A stretch of DNA of 64,000 nt, taken from Tropicimonas aquimaris (GTDB lineage: Bacteria; Pseudomonadota; Alphaproteobacteria; Rhodobacterales; Rhodobacteraceae). This document shows, piece by piece, positions 7,610 through 15,241 of this stretch (positions are counted from its first letter, which is position 1; every line of letters starts with the position of its first letter). Position numbers and translations under genes: made by a program. The notes beneath the pieces were generated by a model. That model had not been told where the DNA came from. It saw only the letters and a program-made list of their open reading frames with translations, and did not search any database. The stretch is taken from contig NZ_JBHTJT010000007.1 of the NCBI RefSeq assembly GCF_042676185.1, forward strand, positions 124,001 to 188,000. Direction: 5' to 3'.

Positions 7610-8200
7610 TCAGGCGGCGATGCCGGCGACCTGCTCGCGCGCGCCCGCAATCGTGGCTTCGGCGTCGAAGGCCAGCTTGTCGGCGTGGATCAGCTCCACT
7701 TCGGTGATCCCGACAAAGCCCAGCACGTGACGCAGGTAGGGGGTGGCGAAGTCGACGGGCGAGCCGGCCTCGGTGCCGCCAGAAGCCATCACGATGATCG
7801 CGCGCTTGCCCGTCAGAAGTCCCTCGGGGCCGGCCTCGGTATAGCGGAAGGTCACCCCGGCGCGGGCGATCAGATCGATCCAGGCTTTCAGGCCGGAGGG
7901 CACGCCGAAGTTGTAGACCGGGAGCCCGATAACGATCGTGTCGGCGGCTTGCAGTTCGTCGATCAGCGTGTCGGAGAGCGCCAGCATCGCGCGCTGCTTG
8001 TCGCTCAGCGTGTCCTGAGCCGAGCCCTTGGTGACGGTGACGAAGCCTTCGTCGATATGCGGCAGCGGATCGGCGGCGAGGTCGCGGGTCACGACTTCCG
8101 CTTCCGGGAAGCGGGCGATCACCGCGTCGGCGAGATCTCGGCTGACGGAGCCCTGGCGGCGGGCGGAGGTGTCGATACGGAGGATGGATTTCTTGGTCAT
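7610..8200 (-). CDS. azoR: FMN-dependent NADH-azoreductase
   Basis: Flavodoxin-fold quinone/azo reductase (two-electron reduction with NADH, FMN cofactor). The 196-residue length fits the family. It starts MTKKSILRIDTSARRQGSVS, the FMN phosphate-binding segment. IVIGLPVYNFGVPSGLKAWI at about 86-105 is the hallmark motif, followed by MASGGTEAG. I place the start at 8200 because the AzoR fold begins there; 30 upstream codons look non-coding. Likely role is quinone or electrophile detoxification. A promoter with a dyad lies upstream at 8268-8297. Confidence 0.93.
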   Translation of the reverse strand: MTKKSILRIDTSARRQGSVSRDLADAVIARFPEAEVVTRDLAADPLPHIDEGFVTVTKGSAQDTLSDKQRAMLALSDTLIDELQAADTIVIGLPVYNFGVPSGLKAWIDLIARAGVTFRYTEAGPEGLLTGKRAIIVMASGGTEAGSPVDFATPYLRHVLGFVGITEVELIHADKLAFDAEATIAGAREQVAGIAA

Positions 8201-8266
8201 GTCGGGTCTTCCTTCGAGCAGGATGAGGATGATGTTCGTTTCGTCTCGAGGAAGATGTGTCTGTTC

Positions 8267-8297
8267 GATTGTGCGATCAATCTTCGACAATAGTCAA
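8267..8297 (-). promoter_or_regulatory. candidate azoR promoter with overlapping dyad
   Basis: On the minus strand TTGACT (8297-8292) and CACAAT (8273-8268) are 18 bp apart. Within it, GATTG-TGCGAT-CAATC (8267-8282, plus orientation) is an inverted repeat overlapping the -10 box. That position suits repressor binding by a redox-sensing regulator, but no regulator gene is adjacent. Prediction only. Confidence 0.3.
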
Positions 8298-8320
8298 TTT
8301 AATGTGCGAAAATGCGCATA

Positions 8321-8360
8321 AAGCTGGGAGGGCGGTCGCGGTCTCCCGGACGGCCCTCCC
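8321..8360 (-). terminator. hairpin downstream of the EF-hand gene
   Basis: GGGAGGGC (8326-8333) pairs perfectly with GCCCTCCC (8353-8360) around a 19-nt loop. On the minus strand the stem is followed by AGCTTTATG, a short T run. It lies about 26 nt after the EF-hand gene stop and before azoR, so it probably separates the two units. A weak intrinsic terminator is the best reading. Confidence 0.45.
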
Positions 8361-8385
8361 GTAGTATCTCCTTGTGCGCGGCGCC

Positions 8386-9258
8386 TTATTCCGGCTGGAT
8401 CTTCGCCTCGACGCAAACCGGCGTGAATCCGGCCGGCGCACCGCTGTCGACCGAAGAACGGCAGAACAGGATGTCGCCGGTCCGGGAATCCACGATCCAG
8501 AGCCCGCCGTCCGCGGTCGGGAAGGCGCCGGAAGCGGCCGGCCGGTCGGCCTGACGCTGGCCCTTGCCGTCACGGTCGCGGCCGCCGCGGCCCATGTCGT
8601 CACGCCACTTTCCGTCGCGCTGCATGTCGTCCCGGGCCATCCGCTGCCCACCGTGCCCCTGCATCATCTCGCGGCCCTGGCCATTCCCCTGGCCGGCGAA
8701 TTGGCCATTGCCTTGCCCCATACTTTGGCCGGCAAACTGCCCCTGCCTTTGGCCCTGGCCCATGCCTTGACTATTGCCGCGCCCCTGGCCTTGACCCATG
8801 CCGGCCCGCGCCGCACCCCGGCCGAAATCGTCGATGGTCAGCACGCCGTCTCCGTTGCCATCCATGACCCGAAGCCAGGCCTCGGCCCCTGCGGCATATT
8901 CCTCTGCCGTGATGCTGCCGTCGGCATTCGTGTCGAGCGCTTCACGGCGCAACGGCTGCTCTCCGCGTCCGAGCTGTTGCCCGCGCCCCTCGGGCCGCTG
9001 CATCCCGTCCATCCGGGCGGCGTCAAGGACGTCGAACTCCTCGGCGCTCAGCACGCCGTTCTCGTCCCCGTCGAAGCCGGCAAAGATATCGGTGCGACGG
9101 ATCTGGATCTCCTCGAGTGTGACCTGGCCATCCTCGTCGAGATCCCAGGTGGTGAGGAAGTTCTCGCCCGGAGCCGGCATCTGCTGCGGTGCCTGCTGGG
9201 CGAATGCCGGGGCCGTGATCAGGGCGGCGGCGAATGCGGTAAAGGCGGTGCGTTTCAT
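8386..9258 (-). CDS. secreted EF-hand calcium-binding protein with Gly/Gln/Met-rich region
   Basis: A 290-residue exported protein: signal peptide MKRTAFTAFAAALITAPAFA, then four canonical 12-residue EF-hand loops, DLDEDGQVTLEE (39-50), DGDENGVLSAEE (63-74), DTNADGSITAEE (109-120) and DGNGDGVLTIDD (133-144). Each has Asp/Asn at positions 1, 3 and 5 and an acidic residue at 12. Residues ~150-235 are low-complexity Gly/Gln/Met/Arg-rich with repeated MGQGQ and FAGQ units. The C-terminal ~50 residues (LWIVDSRTGDILFCRS) form a short conserved-looking module with two cysteines. Calcium sensing or buffering in the periplasm is likely; partner unknown. Confidence 0.85.
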   Translation of the reverse strand: MKRTAFTAFAAALITAPAFAQQAPQQMPAPGENFLTTWDLDEDGQVTLEEIQIRRTDIFAGFDGDENGVLSAEEFDVLDAARMDGMQRPEGRGQQLGRGEQPLRREALDTNADGSITAEEYAAGAEAWLRVMDGNGDGVLTIDDFGRGAARAGMGQGQGRGNSQGMGQGQRQGQFAGQSMGQGNGQFAGQGNGQGREMMQGHGGQRMARDDMQRDGKWRDDMGRGGRDRDGKGQRQADRPAASGAFPTADGGLWIVDSRTGDILFCRSSVDSGAPAGFTPVCVEAKIQPE

Positions 9259-9345
9259 GGCTGTTCCATCCTGGTTTTCGAAACCTATGCCTTAGATACG
9301 TCGATTGCCGGAGGTTCCGTCGCTGGGGCCAAATTATTTTGCAGC

Positions 9346-9367
9346 ACGACCTCCGAGGGTCGTTTTT
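9346..9367 (+). terminator. orphan terminator-like hairpin
   Basis: ACGACC (9346-9351) pairs with GGTCGT (9358-9363) and is followed by TTTT. It looks like a small plus-strand intrinsic terminator, yet no plus-strand gene precedes it. It lies in the 214-bp divergent gap between the EF-hand gene and the LysR gene. It might end a short RNA or simply be part of the EF-hand gene 5' UTR on the other strand. Confidence 0.25.
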
Positions 9368-9472
9368 CCCAGCCATACGCGGGGGGTCATGGAAAAATGA
9401 CTTTTCTGCTCTGGTGCAATCTGTTCGGATATGCACATTGGAGCGTCAATTTTAAGGTACAGGTTCGAGTTC

Positions 9473-10357
9473 ATGACGGTAGAGACCTGGGACGAGATCA
9501 GGACATCCTTTCACGTGGCAAAGCTCGGCACCGTCTCCGGCGCGGCTGAAGCGCTTGGCGTGCACCACGCGACCGTGATCCGGCATGTCGATTCCCTGGA
9601 GGCGCGGCTGGGGACCAAGCTGTTCCAGCGACACGCGCGCGGCTATACGCCGACCGAGGCGGGGCTGGATCTTCTGCAGGTCGCCAGCGCGACGGACGAC
9701 CAGTTCACCCAACTCGTCGGCCGCATTCGCGGGCGCGGCTCGGAGGTGGCGGGCGAGGTGATCGTGACTTCGCTGCCTGTCCTGTCCTCGCGGCTGGCGC
9801 CGATGCTGGTAGAGTTCATGGATCTCCACCCCGAGATCCGGGTGCGGTTCCTGACCGATCACCGCCTGTTCAAGCTGGAATACGGCGAAGCGCACCTGGC
9901 GATCCGTGCCGGGGCCAAGCCGGATCAGCCCGACAACATCGTCCAGGCCTTTGCCGAAGAACACCACGCACTCTATGCATCGCGCGACTATGTGGAACGC
10001 TTCGGGATGCTGGCCGAGGGCGCGTGGAACGGGCATCGCTTTGTCGGGCCCGACGAGCCCGCGACGCGGGCGCCGTTCTTCCGTTGGATGTTCGAGACCA
10101 TTCCCCATGACAGGATCCAGTTCCGCACCTCGCAGCACCGGGTGATGCTCGACGGGATTCGTGCCGGCGCCGGCATCGGATTCATGCCAGTGCAGGAAGC
10201 GCGCGGCGACGACACCCTGGTGGAGATGATGCCGCCGCGGGAAGAATGGGTCAGCCGAATCTGGCTGGTGACCCATGTGGACCTGCACCGAACGGCCAAG
10301 GTCCAGACCCTGGTGGACTTCCTCAAGAAGAAGGCCGGAGATTGGGACGTTCGATAA
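9473..10357 (+). CDS. LysR-family transcriptional regulator
   Basis: A 294-residue LTTR. The N-terminal winged HTH is clear: LGTVSGAAEALGVHHATVIRH (recognition helix about 22-42) and LGTKLFQRHARGYTPTEAGL. The C-terminal periplasmic-binding-like effector domain follows (VIVTSLPVLSSRLAPMLVEF; IRAGAGIGFMPVQEA). I start at the ATG at 9473 because the HTH begins shortly after; an ATG 14 codons earlier lacks support. Its 3' end overlaps the EamA exporter start by 16 nt, so it probably regulates that exporter or itself. The divergent EF-hand gene is another possible target. Confidence 0.9.
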   Translation: MTVETWDEIRTSFHVAKLGTVSGAAEALGVHHATVIRHVDSLEARLGTKLFQRHARGYTPTEAGLDLLQVASATDDQFTQLVGRIRGRGSEVAGEVIVTSLPVLSSRLAPMLVEFMDLHPEIRVRFLTDHRLFKLEYGEAHLAIRAGAKPDQPDNIVQAFAEEHHALYASRDYVERFGMLAEGAWNGHRFVGPDEPATRAPFFRWMFETIPHDRIQFRTSQHRVMLDGIRAGAGIGFMPVQEARGDDTLVEMMPPREEWVSRIWLVTHVDLHRTAKVQTLVDFLKKKAGDWDVR

Positions 10358-11250
10358 GCGGTGTCCGGGTTCAGGGCGAGGGCCGCCGCGGCCACCTGGC
10401 GATGCTCCTGTTCTCGGCGCTGGTTGCCGGGTCCTTCAGCCTGGGAGCGCTTGCGGCCGATGAGATCGCGCCAACCGCACTGAACGCGGCGCGCTTCGCC
10501 ATCGCCGCGGCGCTGATTGCGGTTGCCGCGCTGGCCACAACCGGCCTGCCGCGCTCCGCCTTCCGGGCGCCGTGGCGCTACCTCGTGCTCGGTGGGCTGT
10601 TCTCGATCTACTTCGTGACCATGTTCGAGGGGCTCAAGACGGCCCCGCCGGTGTCCTCGGCCGCCGTCTTCACCCTGACCCCGCTGATCGCCGCCGGGTT
10701 CGGCTGGATGCTGGAGCGCCAGCGGATGACCGGGCGGATCGCCCTGGCGCTGGCAATCGGGGCGGCAGGGGCGCTCTGGGTCATCTTCCGCGCCGATATC
10801 GGCGCATTGCTGGCGTTCGAGATCGGCCGCGGCGAGGAGATTTTCTTCTGGGGCTGCGTCGCCCACGCGGCCTATACCCCGATGGTGCCGCGCCTCAACC
10901 GGGGCGAGCCGCCGGTCGTGTTCACCTTCGGCACGCTGCTCGCCTCCTGCCTGCTGCTGTTTGTCTATGGCTGGACCGACATCATGGCGACCGACTGGGC
11001 GGCGCTACCCGCGATCGTCTGGATCACGCTGATATATGTCGCGACCATCGGTGCGGCGGTGACCTTCGTGCTGGTCCAGTATGCCGCGATGCGGCTGCCG
11101 GCCTCCAAGGTGATGGCCTACACCTACCTGGTGCCGACATGGGTGATCGGATGGGAGGTCGCGCTCGGGCAGCCGATGCCCCCGCTGCTGGTCATGGCGG
11201 GCGTGGGGCTCACCGTGCTGGCGCTGGTGCTGCTCGTCGAAGGGGATTGA
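10342..11250 (+). CDS. EamA/DMT-family transporter 1
   Basis: An inner-membrane exporter of the drug/metabolite superfamily (two EamA repeats, about ten hydrophobic spans; substrate unknown). Hydrophobic segments begin at HLAMLLFSALVAGSFSLGAL and end at LVMAGVGLTVLALVLLVEGD. The family motif region APPVSSAAVFTLTPLIAAGF is present. No ATG occurs before residue ~21, so I propose the TTG at 10342 (302 residues), which overlaps the LysR stop and has AAGAAGAAGG upstream. Co-transcription with the LysR gene is likely. The gene converges on an ArsR gene 9 nt away. Confidence 0.85.
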   Translation: MGRSISGVRVQGEGRRGHLAMLLFSALVAGSFSLGALAADEIAPTALNAARFAIAAALIAVAALATTGLPRSAFRAPWRYLVLGGLFSIYFVTMFEGLKTAPPVSSAAVFTLTPLIAAGFGWMLERQRMTGRIALALAIGAAGALWVIFRADIGALLAFEIGRGEEIFFWGCVAHAAYTPMVPRLNRGEPPVVFTFGTLLASCLLLFVYGWTDIMATDWAALPAIVWITLIYVATIGAAVTFVLVQYAAMRLPASKVMAYTYLVPTWVIGWEVALGQPMPPLLVMAGVGLTVLALVLLVEGD

Positions 11251-11259
11251 AGCCCGGTC

Positions 11260-11625
11260 TCAGGCGATCCGGTCGGCCGGAGTGCTTTCCGAAAGCTCCC
11301 GCTCTTCGCCCAGCTCGATCTCGAGGAAACGCTCGAAGGCGTCGAGGTTGACCGGCTCGAACTGCCCGAACCCCTGCATCCAGACCGAGGCGTCGCGCAG
11401 CGCGTCAGGCTCCAGCTTGCACCATTTCACCCGACCGCGCTTTTCCTGGCTGATCAGCCCGGCGCGGGTAAGGATCGTGAGGTGCTTGGAAATCGCCGCC
11501 AGCGACATCTCGAACGGATGCGCGACGTCGGTCACGGCCATATCGTCCTCGAGCAGCATCGACAGGATCTGCCGACGGGTCGGGTCCGACAGCGCGGCAA
11601 AGATGGCATCGAGCGAAGGCTGCAT
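11260..11625 (-). CDS. ArsR-family winged-helix regulator
   Basis: A 121-residue ArsR/SmtB-type repressor: MQPSLDAIFAALSDPTRRQI, then the recognition helix region MSLAAISKHLTILTRAGLIS and wing KRGRVKWCKLEPDALR. The metal-binding cysteine motif (ELCVCDL) is absent. This matches the SRPBCC-partnered subgroup rather than metal sensors, although no SRPBCC gene is adjacent. Start at the ATG at 11625, where homology begins. It is convergent with the EamA gene. Target unknown. Confidence 0.9.
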   Translation of the reverse strand: MQPSLDAIFAALSDPTRRQILSMLLEDDMAVTDVAHPFEMSLAAISKHLTILTRAGLISQEKRGRVKWCKLEPDALRDASVWMQGFGQFEPVNLDAFERFLEIELGEERELSESTPADRIA

Positions 11626-11706
11626 GTGCCGAAGTCTACGCGCTTGCCGAGGGGCGGGGAAGGGGACGCGGGCGCCCGTCACACGGGGCCTGCGTCCGCG
11701 AGATCG

Positions 11707-11904
11707 TTAGGTGAGGGGATTGGGGAGCGCGAAATACCCGCCGGGGTTCAGGACGGCGGCGATGCGGTTGCACAGCTCCCGACCCAGTTCCCCGAGCACC
11801 TTTGCCCGGTATTGAGATGCATGGAGATGCAGCTCGGTGTGGTCCATCTCCCGTGTCGGAGCGGAGAAAGCAGCCCGGGGGCTGCGCTTGTCGAAGCGGT
11901 TCAT
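11707..11904 (-). CDS. small helical protein, unknown (copy 1)
   Basis: A 65-codon ORF from the ATG at 11904; a second ATG at 11847 would give 46 residues but its GGGAG lies too close to serve as an SD. The helical part HASQYRAKVLGELGRELCNR resembles the pattern of the neighbouring small protein at 12203-12394 (RRAHKLRAEAVAETASALGR), and the lengths agree (65 and 63). I take them as divergent copies of one small Rhodobacteraceae-type family, possibly the sort annotated as RSP_7527. The SD is weak and the coding call is tentative. Confidence 0.4.
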   Translation of the reverse strand: MNRFDKRSPRAAFSAPTREMDHTELHLHASQYRAKVLGELGRELCNRIAAVLNPGGYFALPNPLT

Positions 11905-12202
11905 TGCCTGTGCGTCCTGTTGTTCGCGTATGCTCTGTTGCGGGCAGGGAGCTATGTCTCCGGCGGTGGTTGCACCACCCGCAACCTTGGCAAGGCCGTC
12001 TTGCCTTGCGTGCATGGCAGATCGGCCGACTCGCACCGGGGGCCGCGCGCCGGGTTTCGGTCTCGACAATATCTGGAGAGAGGGGGGAGCCGACCGATGT
12101 CGCTGGCCAGATGCGTGGCCCGGAGGCCAGGGGGCGCCGCGCTTCAGGGCGCAGGGCGGAACCGCGGCAGGGCGTCAGGCGCCCCGCCGCCGGTGTCGTA
12201 AA
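11905..12202. other. intergenic gap between the two small proteins
   Basis: About 300 bp with no convincing gene. It is GC-rich and has several open frames with no recognisable domain or SD. Part of it must hold the promoter of the copy-1 small protein (minus strand). I see no strong terminator or RNA gene. Confidence 0.5.
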
Positions 12203-12394
12203 TCAGAGCGAAGCTTCGCTTGCGCCGGCGCTGCGGCTGAACAGGCGCGCAAAAGCGCGGCCCAGGGCCGATGCGGTTTCGGCAACGGCTTCGGCGCGCA
12301 GCTTGTGAGCGCGGCGTTCGACCTCGAGGAAATCCACCGGTTCGGCCGGATCGAGTTGCAGAAGTTCAAAGCTGGTCATTTCAGAGCGTTTCAT
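12203..12394 (-). CDS. small helical protein, unknown (copy 2)
   Basis: A 63-residue protein from the ATG at 12394, with GAAAGG 8 nt upstream, a good SD. It reads MKRSEMTSFELLQLDPAEPV, then DFLEVERRAHKLRAEAVAET and ALGRAFARLFSR: a short acidic N-terminus followed by an amphipathic helix. I recall small Rhodobacteraceae proteins with a similar E-x-R-A-x-x-L-R-A-x-A pattern (RSP_7527 type), unverified here. Upstream, CGTTA-TCGC-TAACG (12448-12461) is a dyad that could be an operator. Function unknown. Confidence 0.6.
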   Translation of the reverse strand: MKRSEMTSFELLQLDPAEPVDFLEVERRAHKLRAEAVAETASALGRAFARLFSRSAGASEASL

Positions 12395-12641
12395 GTTTCA
12401 AACCTTTCACTGTTCGCGTCTTTTCCACCTCCGAGATCAAGGTAAGTCGTTATCGCTAACGGCGAAACCGCCGGCGCCATCAATGCCGCATTGCAGCAAG
12501 CGCATGGCGACAACATGCCGCGCTGCGTGATCGGGCGTTGGCCGTCGGAAACCGCCCGACAATTGCGCAGGAAACGGATAGCGCGCTGTGGCGCGGGATG
12601 GCATGGAGGCCGGGCACAAGAGAAGTCGAAGGAAGTCCGGC

Positions 12642-13532
12642 ATGTCGATCAGGGATTGGCTCATCGTTGTCGTGCTGGGAATTGGGTGGGGCGCGGCGTT
12701 CATCTTCAACGCCGTGCTGCTCCGCGAGGTCGGGCCGCTGTCGGTCTCGTTCCTGCGCATCGCGCTCGGCGCGGCGACCTGCTGGGCCTGGGTCCTCGCC
12801 AGCGGCAAGCGTGTGCCCTGGGGGGCGGTGCTGGCCGGACAGGCACTGGTGCTGGGCGTGGTGAACTACGCCATTCCCTTCGCGGTCTACCCGTTCGCGC
12901 AGCAATACATCACCAGCGGCGTTGCCGGTATTGTCAACGCGATGATGCCCATCATGGTCGTGATCGTCTCGCATTTCTGGCCGGGAGGCGAGCGGGCGAC
13001 AGCGGCCAAGTCGCTTGGCATCCTCTTCGGCTTTGCCGGGATCGTCGTGCTGACCCTGCCCGCACTCCGGGGTGGGGCAGAAAACGAGGTCTGGGCCATC
13101 CTCTTTACCCTGCTGGCGCCGGTCTGCTACGCGATCGCGATGAACTACCTGCGTCGCCTCAAGGGGATCGACCCCGCGGTGATCGCGGCGATGGCGCTGA
13201 CCTCCGGCGCGCTTGCCATTGCACCGGTGATGCTGGCGGTCGAAGGCGTGCCGCGCATCGCGACGGCCTCAGGCTGGCTCTCGGTCTTGGGGCTGGGCGT
13301 GGTGCTCACCGGGTTGGCTTTCATCGTGCTCTACGCCATCGTGCCGCGGATCGGCGCGACCAACGCGTCCACCGTCACCTTCATCGCGCCGGTTTCCGCC
13401 GTCCTGCTCGGCCACCTCGTGCTCGGCGACACCATCGCACCCTCGCACCTGCTCGGCATGGCGATGATCTTCCTCGGTCTGCTGGCGATCGACGGCCGCG
13501 TCCTGAGACGTTTCCGGCGGGCTGCCGCGTAG
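12642..13532 (+). CDS. EamA/DMT-family transporter 2
   Basis: A 296-residue inner-membrane permease of the drug/metabolite superfamily with two EamA repeats. It starts MSIRDWLIVVVLGIGWGAAF. Repeat 1 ends around GILFGFAGIVVLTLPALRGG and repeat 2 contains IGATNASTVTFIAPVSAVLL. The ATG at 12642 is chosen over one 18 codons earlier because AAGGAAG precedes it and TM1 follows directly. It stands alone between the small proteins and the atp operon; substrate unknown. Confidence 0.9.
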   Translation: MSIRDWLIVVVLGIGWGAAFIFNAVLLREVGPLSVSFLRIALGAATCWAWVLASGKRVPWGAVLAGQALVLGVVNYAIPFAVYPFAQQYITSGVAGIVNAMMPIMVVIVSHFWPGGERATAAKSLGILFGFAGIVVLTLPALRGGAENEVWAILFTLLAPVCYAIAMNYLRRLKGIDPAVIAAMALTSGALAIAPVMLAVEGVPRIATASGWLSVLGLGVVLTGLAFIVLYAIVPRIGATNASTVTFIAPVSAVLLGHLVLGDTIAPSHLLGMAMIFLGLLAIDGRVLRRFRRAAA

Positions 13533-13709
13533 CCGGGCAGGCCCTCCCTGCGCGCGCCCGCACCGCGGTCCCGGAAGATCATCAACCGAATGGTTGAATT
13601 TGCCAATCCGTCGGATTCCTGAGCGCAGGGCAGGGCGCGGATTCGTGCCTCCGAAAAATATTATTTTTAATCAACGAAATAACCGCCTTCGCAGACGCAG
13701 AATCGCGGA

Positions 13710-13738
13710 TTGACTCAGGGCGTCCGGATTGCCTAGTG
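13710..13738 (+). promoter_or_regulatory. candidate sigma-70 promoter of the F0 atp operon
   Basis: TTGACT (13710-13715) and CTAGTG (13733-13738) are spaced by exactly 17 bp. The start site would be near 13745, giving a short leader before atpI at 13769. The -35 box is strong and the -10 box weak, as is usual for alphaproteobacterial housekeeping promoters. Confidence 0.5.
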
Positions 13739-13768
13739 TCCGCCGCAACTGTTGGAGGACTGCCCGCA

Positions 13769-14098
13769 TTGGCGAACCACGGCGACAACGAGCGGCTCAG
13801 GCAGCTCGACGAGAAGATCGCACGCGCCAAGGGCGGAGACGACAAGAGCGGCTCGATGGCCTCCGACAAGTATTCCCAGGCGAACACTGCCTGGCGGATG
13901 GTGACAGAGCTTGTGGCCGGCATCGTGCTCGGCCTTGGTATCGGACTGGGGCTGGACGCGCTGCTTGGCACGAAGCCCATCATGCTGGTGCTGTTCATAT
14001 TGCTGGGTTTCGTGGCCGGTGTGCGCGTGATGATGCGGACCGCCACCGATATCCAAAAGAAGCAGGTGGCCGAGGCCGCCAAGGACGAGAGGGACTGA
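13769..14098 (+). CDS. atpI: F0F1 ATP synthase assembly protein AtpI
   Basis: Small membrane protein that helps assemble the c-ring. The 109 residues contain a charged N-terminus (NERLRQLDEKIARAKGGDD), a central AtpI/TIGR02230-like stretch (YSQANTAWRMVTELVAGIVL) and two hydrophobic spans ending in GFVAGVRVMMRT. I choose the TTG at 13769 because GGAGGA lies 8-9 nt upstream; an earlier in-frame start would read through the promoter. atpB follows after 3 nt. Confidence 0.88.
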   Translation: MANHGDNERLRQLDEKIARAKGGDDKSGSMASDKYSQANTAWRMVTELVAGIVLGLGIGLGLDALLGTKPIMLVLFILLGFVAGVRVMMRTATDIQKKQVAEAAKDERD

Positions 14099-14101
14099 AG
14101 C

Positions 14102-14851
14102 GTGGCAGACGAAGCGCACGGCGGCGGCATCCAGATCCATCCGATGGATCAGTTCGTGGTTAAACCCCTGTTCGGGGGCGACACGGTGCACTGGTACACG
14201 CCCACCAACGTCACCCTCTGGATGGCGCTGACCGTTCTGGTCGTTATCCTGCTTCTGGTCGTGGGGTCCCGCGGTCGGGCGATCATCCCGTCCCGCGGCC
14301 AATCCATCGCCGAGCTTGCCTATGGCTTCGTCTACAAGATGGTCGAGGACGTGGCCGGCAAGGACGCGCTCAAGTTCTTCCCCTACATCATGACGCTGTT
14401 CATGTTCATCGCCACGGCCAACATCCTTGGCCTGCTGCCGATGTCCTTCACCACCACCAGCCACGTCGCCGTGACGGCCGTGCTGGCGCTGGCGGTGTTC
14501 ATCACCGTGACCGTCGTGGGCTTCGTCAAGAACGGCGCCAAGTTCCTGGAGCTGTTCTGGGTCAAGTCGGCGCCGCTGGCATTGCGGCCGATCCTGGCGA
14601 TCATCGAGCTGATCTCGTATTTCGTCCGCCCGGTCAGCCACTCCATTCGTCTTGCCGGCAACCTGATGGCCGGTCACGCCGTGATCAAGGTCTTCGCAGG
14701 ATTCGCCGCGATCCTCGCCGTGGCGCCCTTCTCGATCCTGGCGATTACTGCCATGTACGGGCTGGAGCTGCTGGTGGCCTTCGTTCAGGCCTACGTCTTC
14801 ACCATTCTGACCTGCGTTTACCTCAAGGACGCGCTGCATCCGTCGCACTGA
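14102..14851 (+). CDS. atpB: F0F1 ATP synthase subunit a
   Basis: Membrane stator subunit that forms the proton half-channels against the c-ring. The 249-residue protein starts at a GTG (14102) immediately after atpI. The essential arginine motif is present in SHSIRLAGNLMAGHAVIK (about 179-196), and the last helix includes ELLVAFVQAYVFTILTCVYL. The length is normal. Cotranscribed with atpE 69 nt downstream. Confidence 0.97.
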   Translation: MADEAHGGGIQIHPMDQFVVKPLFGGDTVHWYTPTNVTLWMALTVLVVILLLVVGSRGRAIIPSRGQSIAELAYGFVYKMVEDVAGKDALKFFPYIMTLFMFIATANILGLLPMSFTTTSHVAVTAVLALAVFITVTVVGFVKNGAKFLELFWVKSAPLALRPILAIIELISYFVRPVSHSIRLAGNLMAGHAVIKVFAGFAAILAVAPFSILAITAMYGLELLVAFVQAYVFTILTCVYLKDALHPSH

Positions 14852-14920
14852 CGGGCCAGCCGGACGCAGGACACCCGACACACCACGAAACTTCACTTCC
14901 AATCGCAAGGAGATACGAAA

Positions 14921-15157
14921 ATGGAAGGCGATATCGCAAGCATGGGTCAATTCATCGGTGCCGGCCTCGCAGGCATCGGTTCGGGCGCGGCCGCCATCGG
15001 CGTGGGCCACGTTGCCGGCAACTTCCTGGCGGGCGCGCTGCGCAACCCGACCGCCGCTGCCGGTCAGACCGCCACTCTCTTCATCGGTATCGCGTTTGCG
15101 GAAGCCCTGGGCATCTTCTCGTTCCTGGTCGCGCTTCTGCTGATGTTCGCCGTCTAA
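14921..15157 (+). CDS. atpE: F0F1 ATP synthase subunit c
   Basis: A 78-residue two-helix hairpin forming the rotor ring. Helix 1 is glycine/alanine-rich (IGAGLAGIGSGAAAIGVGHV), the polar loop is ALRNPTAA, and helix 2 carries the proton-binding glutamate in GIAFAEALGIFSFLVALLL. I see no Na-binding signature, so a proton ring is expected. It starts at an ATG preceded by AAGGAGA. Confidence 0.98.
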   Translation: MEGDIASMGQFIGAGLAGIGSGAAAIGVGHVAGNFLAGALRNPTAAAGQTATLFIGIAFAEALGIFSFLVALLLMFAV

Positions 15158-15241
15158 GACCTCTTCCGAGATCCTTGCCGCCAGGGGGGCGGGCCGACCC
15201 GCTCGGCCCCCTTGGTGAACTTTCAGATCCAGGAGGAACGC

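Noticed and set aside
10246..10341. Earlier ATG (10246) for the EamA transporter 1
   Set aside because: It lies inside the LysR coding region and would add a non-hydrophobic Pro/Gly-rich stretch; the TTG at 10342 fits the transporter N-terminus better.
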